From positions 1-15,312 of the forward strand of contig JAJYRT010000034.1 of the NCBI GenBank assembly GCA_021793945.1: a stretch of 15,312 nucleotides of DNA, in the 5' to 3' direction. A model generated the notes under the pieces. It saw only the letters and a program-made list of their open reading frames with translations. It ran no database searches and had not been told where the DNA came from. Both the position numbers and the translations under genes were made by a program. Of the stretch, positions 13,687-15,312 are shown piece by piece. This stretch comes from Thermoplasmata archaeon. GTDB lineage: Archaea; Thermoplasmatota; Thermoplasmata; Thermoplasmatales; Thermoplasmataceae. How positions within the stretch are numbered: position 1 is the stretch's first letter; every line of letters begins with the position of its first letter.

Positions 13687-13959
13687 TCACCCGAATTTGT
13701 ACTTTATCCCGTGCGCTCCCTTTGTGTTTGTCCAGGTAACGCTTCCGTGCGCACAGGCAACATCACACGTACCGCATTCAACGCAGTCCTCATATTTGAA
13801 GTTCAGCTTTCCATCAATCAGCGTATAGCAGTTTGCGGGGCAGGCGAATGTGCAGAAGTGATCTGGACATGTCTCGCATATGTCCGGTTTCACCGTGATA
13901 TGTGCATAGGATTTGTCTGTTTTGTAATTCAGTACTGATAATCTGTCCTCTATCTTCAT
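13687..13959 (-). CDS. fixX: FixX ferredoxin-like protein
   Basis: A 90-residue iron-sulfur protein that partners FixC. Two cysteine sets are complete: C28, C31, C36 and C40 (CETCPDHFC, then ACP) and C59, C62, C65 and C69 (CVECGTC, then AC). They are consistent with two [4Fe-4S] clusters. The family ending GIKYKFG is present. The second set has CA where CP is usual, and there is an extra C44. The longest reading begins at a GTG (13965) overlapping the fixC stop. I prefer the ATG at 13959-13957 because a full AGGAGG ribosome site (13973-13968) lies eight bases before it and only two before the GTG. Confidence 0.92.
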   Translation of the reverse strand: MKIEDRLSVLNYKTDKSYAHITVKPDICETCPDHFCTFACPANCYTLIDGKLNFKYEDCVECGTCDVACAHGSVTWTNTKGAHGIKYKFG

Positions 13960-13961
13960 TC

Positions 13962-15254
13962 TCACATCCTCCTCATCATTCTATAAGCGTCTATTATGCT
14001 GGAAGCCTTGAGCATGTCGTTTTCCGACATGGCGTCGAGAAGCATGCCCGTCATGTGCTTTTTCGGCTTCCCCTCCTCCATGAAGAGATTCAGCATAAGC
14101 GATTCAAGCATCGCAGGAACCTTCTTGTGAACAAATGGGCTCCAGGTTACATTCTCTATACCCTTGAATGTCCGCATATCCTTCATCACGTATGACGACT
14201 CCAGGCGATCCTGGTATAGTTTCAAGGCGTTTTCTGAGTAATCCATTCCCTTTGATGCCTCAATAAATGTGTCAGCTGCTATTATGCCGGAATCTATGGC
14301 ATAGTTCATGCCCTGCAGCACAAGGCCATTGCTGAATGAGAAGCCGGCCGAGTCGCCAGCGATCATGTATCCATTTCCGTACAGCTTTGGCATGGATCCT
14401 ATGCCGCCCTCCTGCACAAGGTGAGCACTGTATTCCTGCATATTTCCCCCCTCAAGTAAGGGCGCAATATATGGATGGCCGGTAAAGGACTCAATGATGT
14501 CAAACGAATGGGTAGCATCATTTTCCCGGAGGTGAGACATTGATACCACGATTCCCACGGATATGCTGTCCTTATTTGTATAGAGGAATCCTCCTGCCTC
14601 GACCCCGTTCTGCAGGTACCCGAGTACATATTCGCAGGCGAAACCGGCCCCGCTTTTCAGGTGAAAGCGCTCGTTTATGGTTGCCTCTGGAAGGCTGATG
14701 ACCTCCTTGACTCCAATTGCAACATCACGATCCGAAAGGCGCTTGTGCAAACCCGAATCAATTGCCACCCTTGGGTTGGCGCCTTCACAGAGGATTACTG
14801 CATCGGACGTTATAACGTCCCCACCCTGTTCAACTCCGGTCACTTTCCCATTTTCCATGTGGAGCTTCTCAACGGTAACGCCATTAATGACCATGGCTCC
14901 AGCTTCCTTTGCCTTCCTTGCCAACCATTGATCCAGCTTGGCCCTGAGTACTGTATAACCAGTTTTCTTCTGCTGCAACTTCTTTGAACTGAAATCTATG
15001 CCTATCTTGGAATCCTGTGTCAGAAATGCCACTGATTTGGTGTCCACGAATCTCTCTACCGGGGCACTCTTTTCCCAATCCGGAATTATGGATGAGAGGC
15101 CGTTGCCCCATAGAACACCTCCAGAGACGTTCTTACTGCCGGGGGGATCGGATTTTTCAACGAGAAGCACATTTTTTTTAGAGGATGCGAGTCTAATAGC
15201 GGCTGATGCCCCAGCTGGGCCAGCACCAATCACAATGGCGTCAAACTCACTCAT
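13962..15254 (-). CDS. fixC: FixC flavoprotein, ETF-quinone oxidoreductase-like
   Basis: A 430-residue FAD protein of the FixC/ETF:quinone oxidoreductase family that passes electrons from EtfAB, with FixX, to the membrane quinone pool. The N-terminus has the dinucleotide fold GAGPAG (10-15) with the acidic strand end LVEK (31-34). SGGVLWG (44-50) follows, and later the second FAD contact AGDSAGFSFSNGLVLQGM. There is no membrane helix, so it would bind the membrane peripherally as the family does. The frame extends to a TTG at 15278, but that codon lies in the TATA box (15286-15278). The ATG at 15254 is about 26 bases after that box and gives the usual family N-terminus. Its last codons contain the fixX ribosome site, and it heads the fixCXAB operon. 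Confidence 0.94.
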   Translation of the reverse strand: MSEFDAIVIGAGPAGASAAIRLASSKKNVLLVEKSDPPGSKNVSGGVLWGNGLSSIIPDWEKSAPVERFVDTKSVAFLTQDSKIGIDFSSKKLQQKKTGYTVLRAKLDQWLARKAKEAGAMVINGVTVEKLHMENGKVTGVEQGGDVITSDAVILCEGANPRVAIDSGLHKRLSDRDVAIGVKEVISLPEATINERFHLKSGAGFACEYVLGYLQNGVEAGGFLYTNKDSISVGIVVSMSHLRENDATHSFDIIESFTGHPYIAPLLEGGNMQEYSAHLVQEGGIGSMPKLYGNGYMIAGDSAGFSFSNGLVLQGMNYAIDSGIIAADTFIEASKGMDYSENALKLYQDRLESSYVMKDMRTFKGIENVTWSPFVHKKVPAMLESLMLNLFMEEGKPKKHMTGMLLDAMSENDMLKASSIIDAYRMMRRM

Positions 15255-15277
15255 TTCTTTTGGAGATTCCTGATTCA

Positions 15278-15286
15278 ATTATAATG
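15278..15286 (-). promoter_or_regulatory. TATA box of the fixCXAB operon
   Basis: On the minus strand the sequence ATTATAATT is centred about 27 bases before the fixC ATG at 15254, which predicts a leaderless operon transcript. This is the evidence for the chosen fixC start. Confidence 0.5.
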
Positions 15287-15312
15287 TTTTCTTTGGATTT
15301 CCACGCTTTAAC

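Noticed and set aside
15255..15278. TTG start for fixC at 15278
   Set aside because: The codon lies within the TATA box; the ATG at 15254 fits a leaderless start and the family N-terminus.
1..15312. CRISPR array or complete insertion sequence
   Set aside because: No regularly spaced identical repeats and no intact transposase were found on either strand.

Overview
The window looks like chromosomal DNA from a Thermoplasmatales-like archaeon. Several genes start about 26 bases after an archaeal TATA box (leaderless transcripts). The actin-like protein closely resembles Thermoplasma acidophilum Ta0583, and the histidine ammonia-lyase and archaeal-type triosephosphate isomerase also look like that order. 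These comparisons are from memory of the families, not from alignments.

Layout. (1) Bases 1-1308 are AT-rich and gene-poor: a small membrane-protein gene running off the left edge (minus strand), a decayed 3' piece of a tRNA-Lys (likely an integration scar), and a palindromic cluster at 706-736. (2) A solitary HNH restriction-type endonuclease follows (1309-2247), then about 800 bases with no intact gene, including possible pseudogene debris. (3) At 2829-4808 lies the most interesting block: a strong promoter, a roughly 200-base leader that can fold with its ends paired, a ParM/Ta0583-like actin ATPase, and a downstream protein with a predicted ribbon-helix-helix N-terminus, a disordered linker and a C-terminal helix. 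This layout resembles a ParM-ParR-parC filament segregation cassette and is proposed here as one. (4) Bases 4906-6405 hold tpiA, a membrane protein in the same operon, and tRNA-Gly(TCC). (5) On the minus strand, a YhcF-type GntR repressor is coupled to a DUF1648/DUF5808 membrane protein. Divergent to them is hutH, followed by thrS, whose product carries a bacterial-type editing domain and an unexpected four-cysteine insertion. (6) Convergent to thrS is a tightly packed fixC-fixX-fixA-fixB (etfCXBA) operon, a candidate flavin-based electron-bifurcating or quinone-reducing complex.

The right-hand two thirds is ordinary core metabolism and translation. The left third is accessory in character. 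Several start codons were moved from the longest possible ORF on promoter or ribosome-site evidence: the GntR gene, fixC and fixX.
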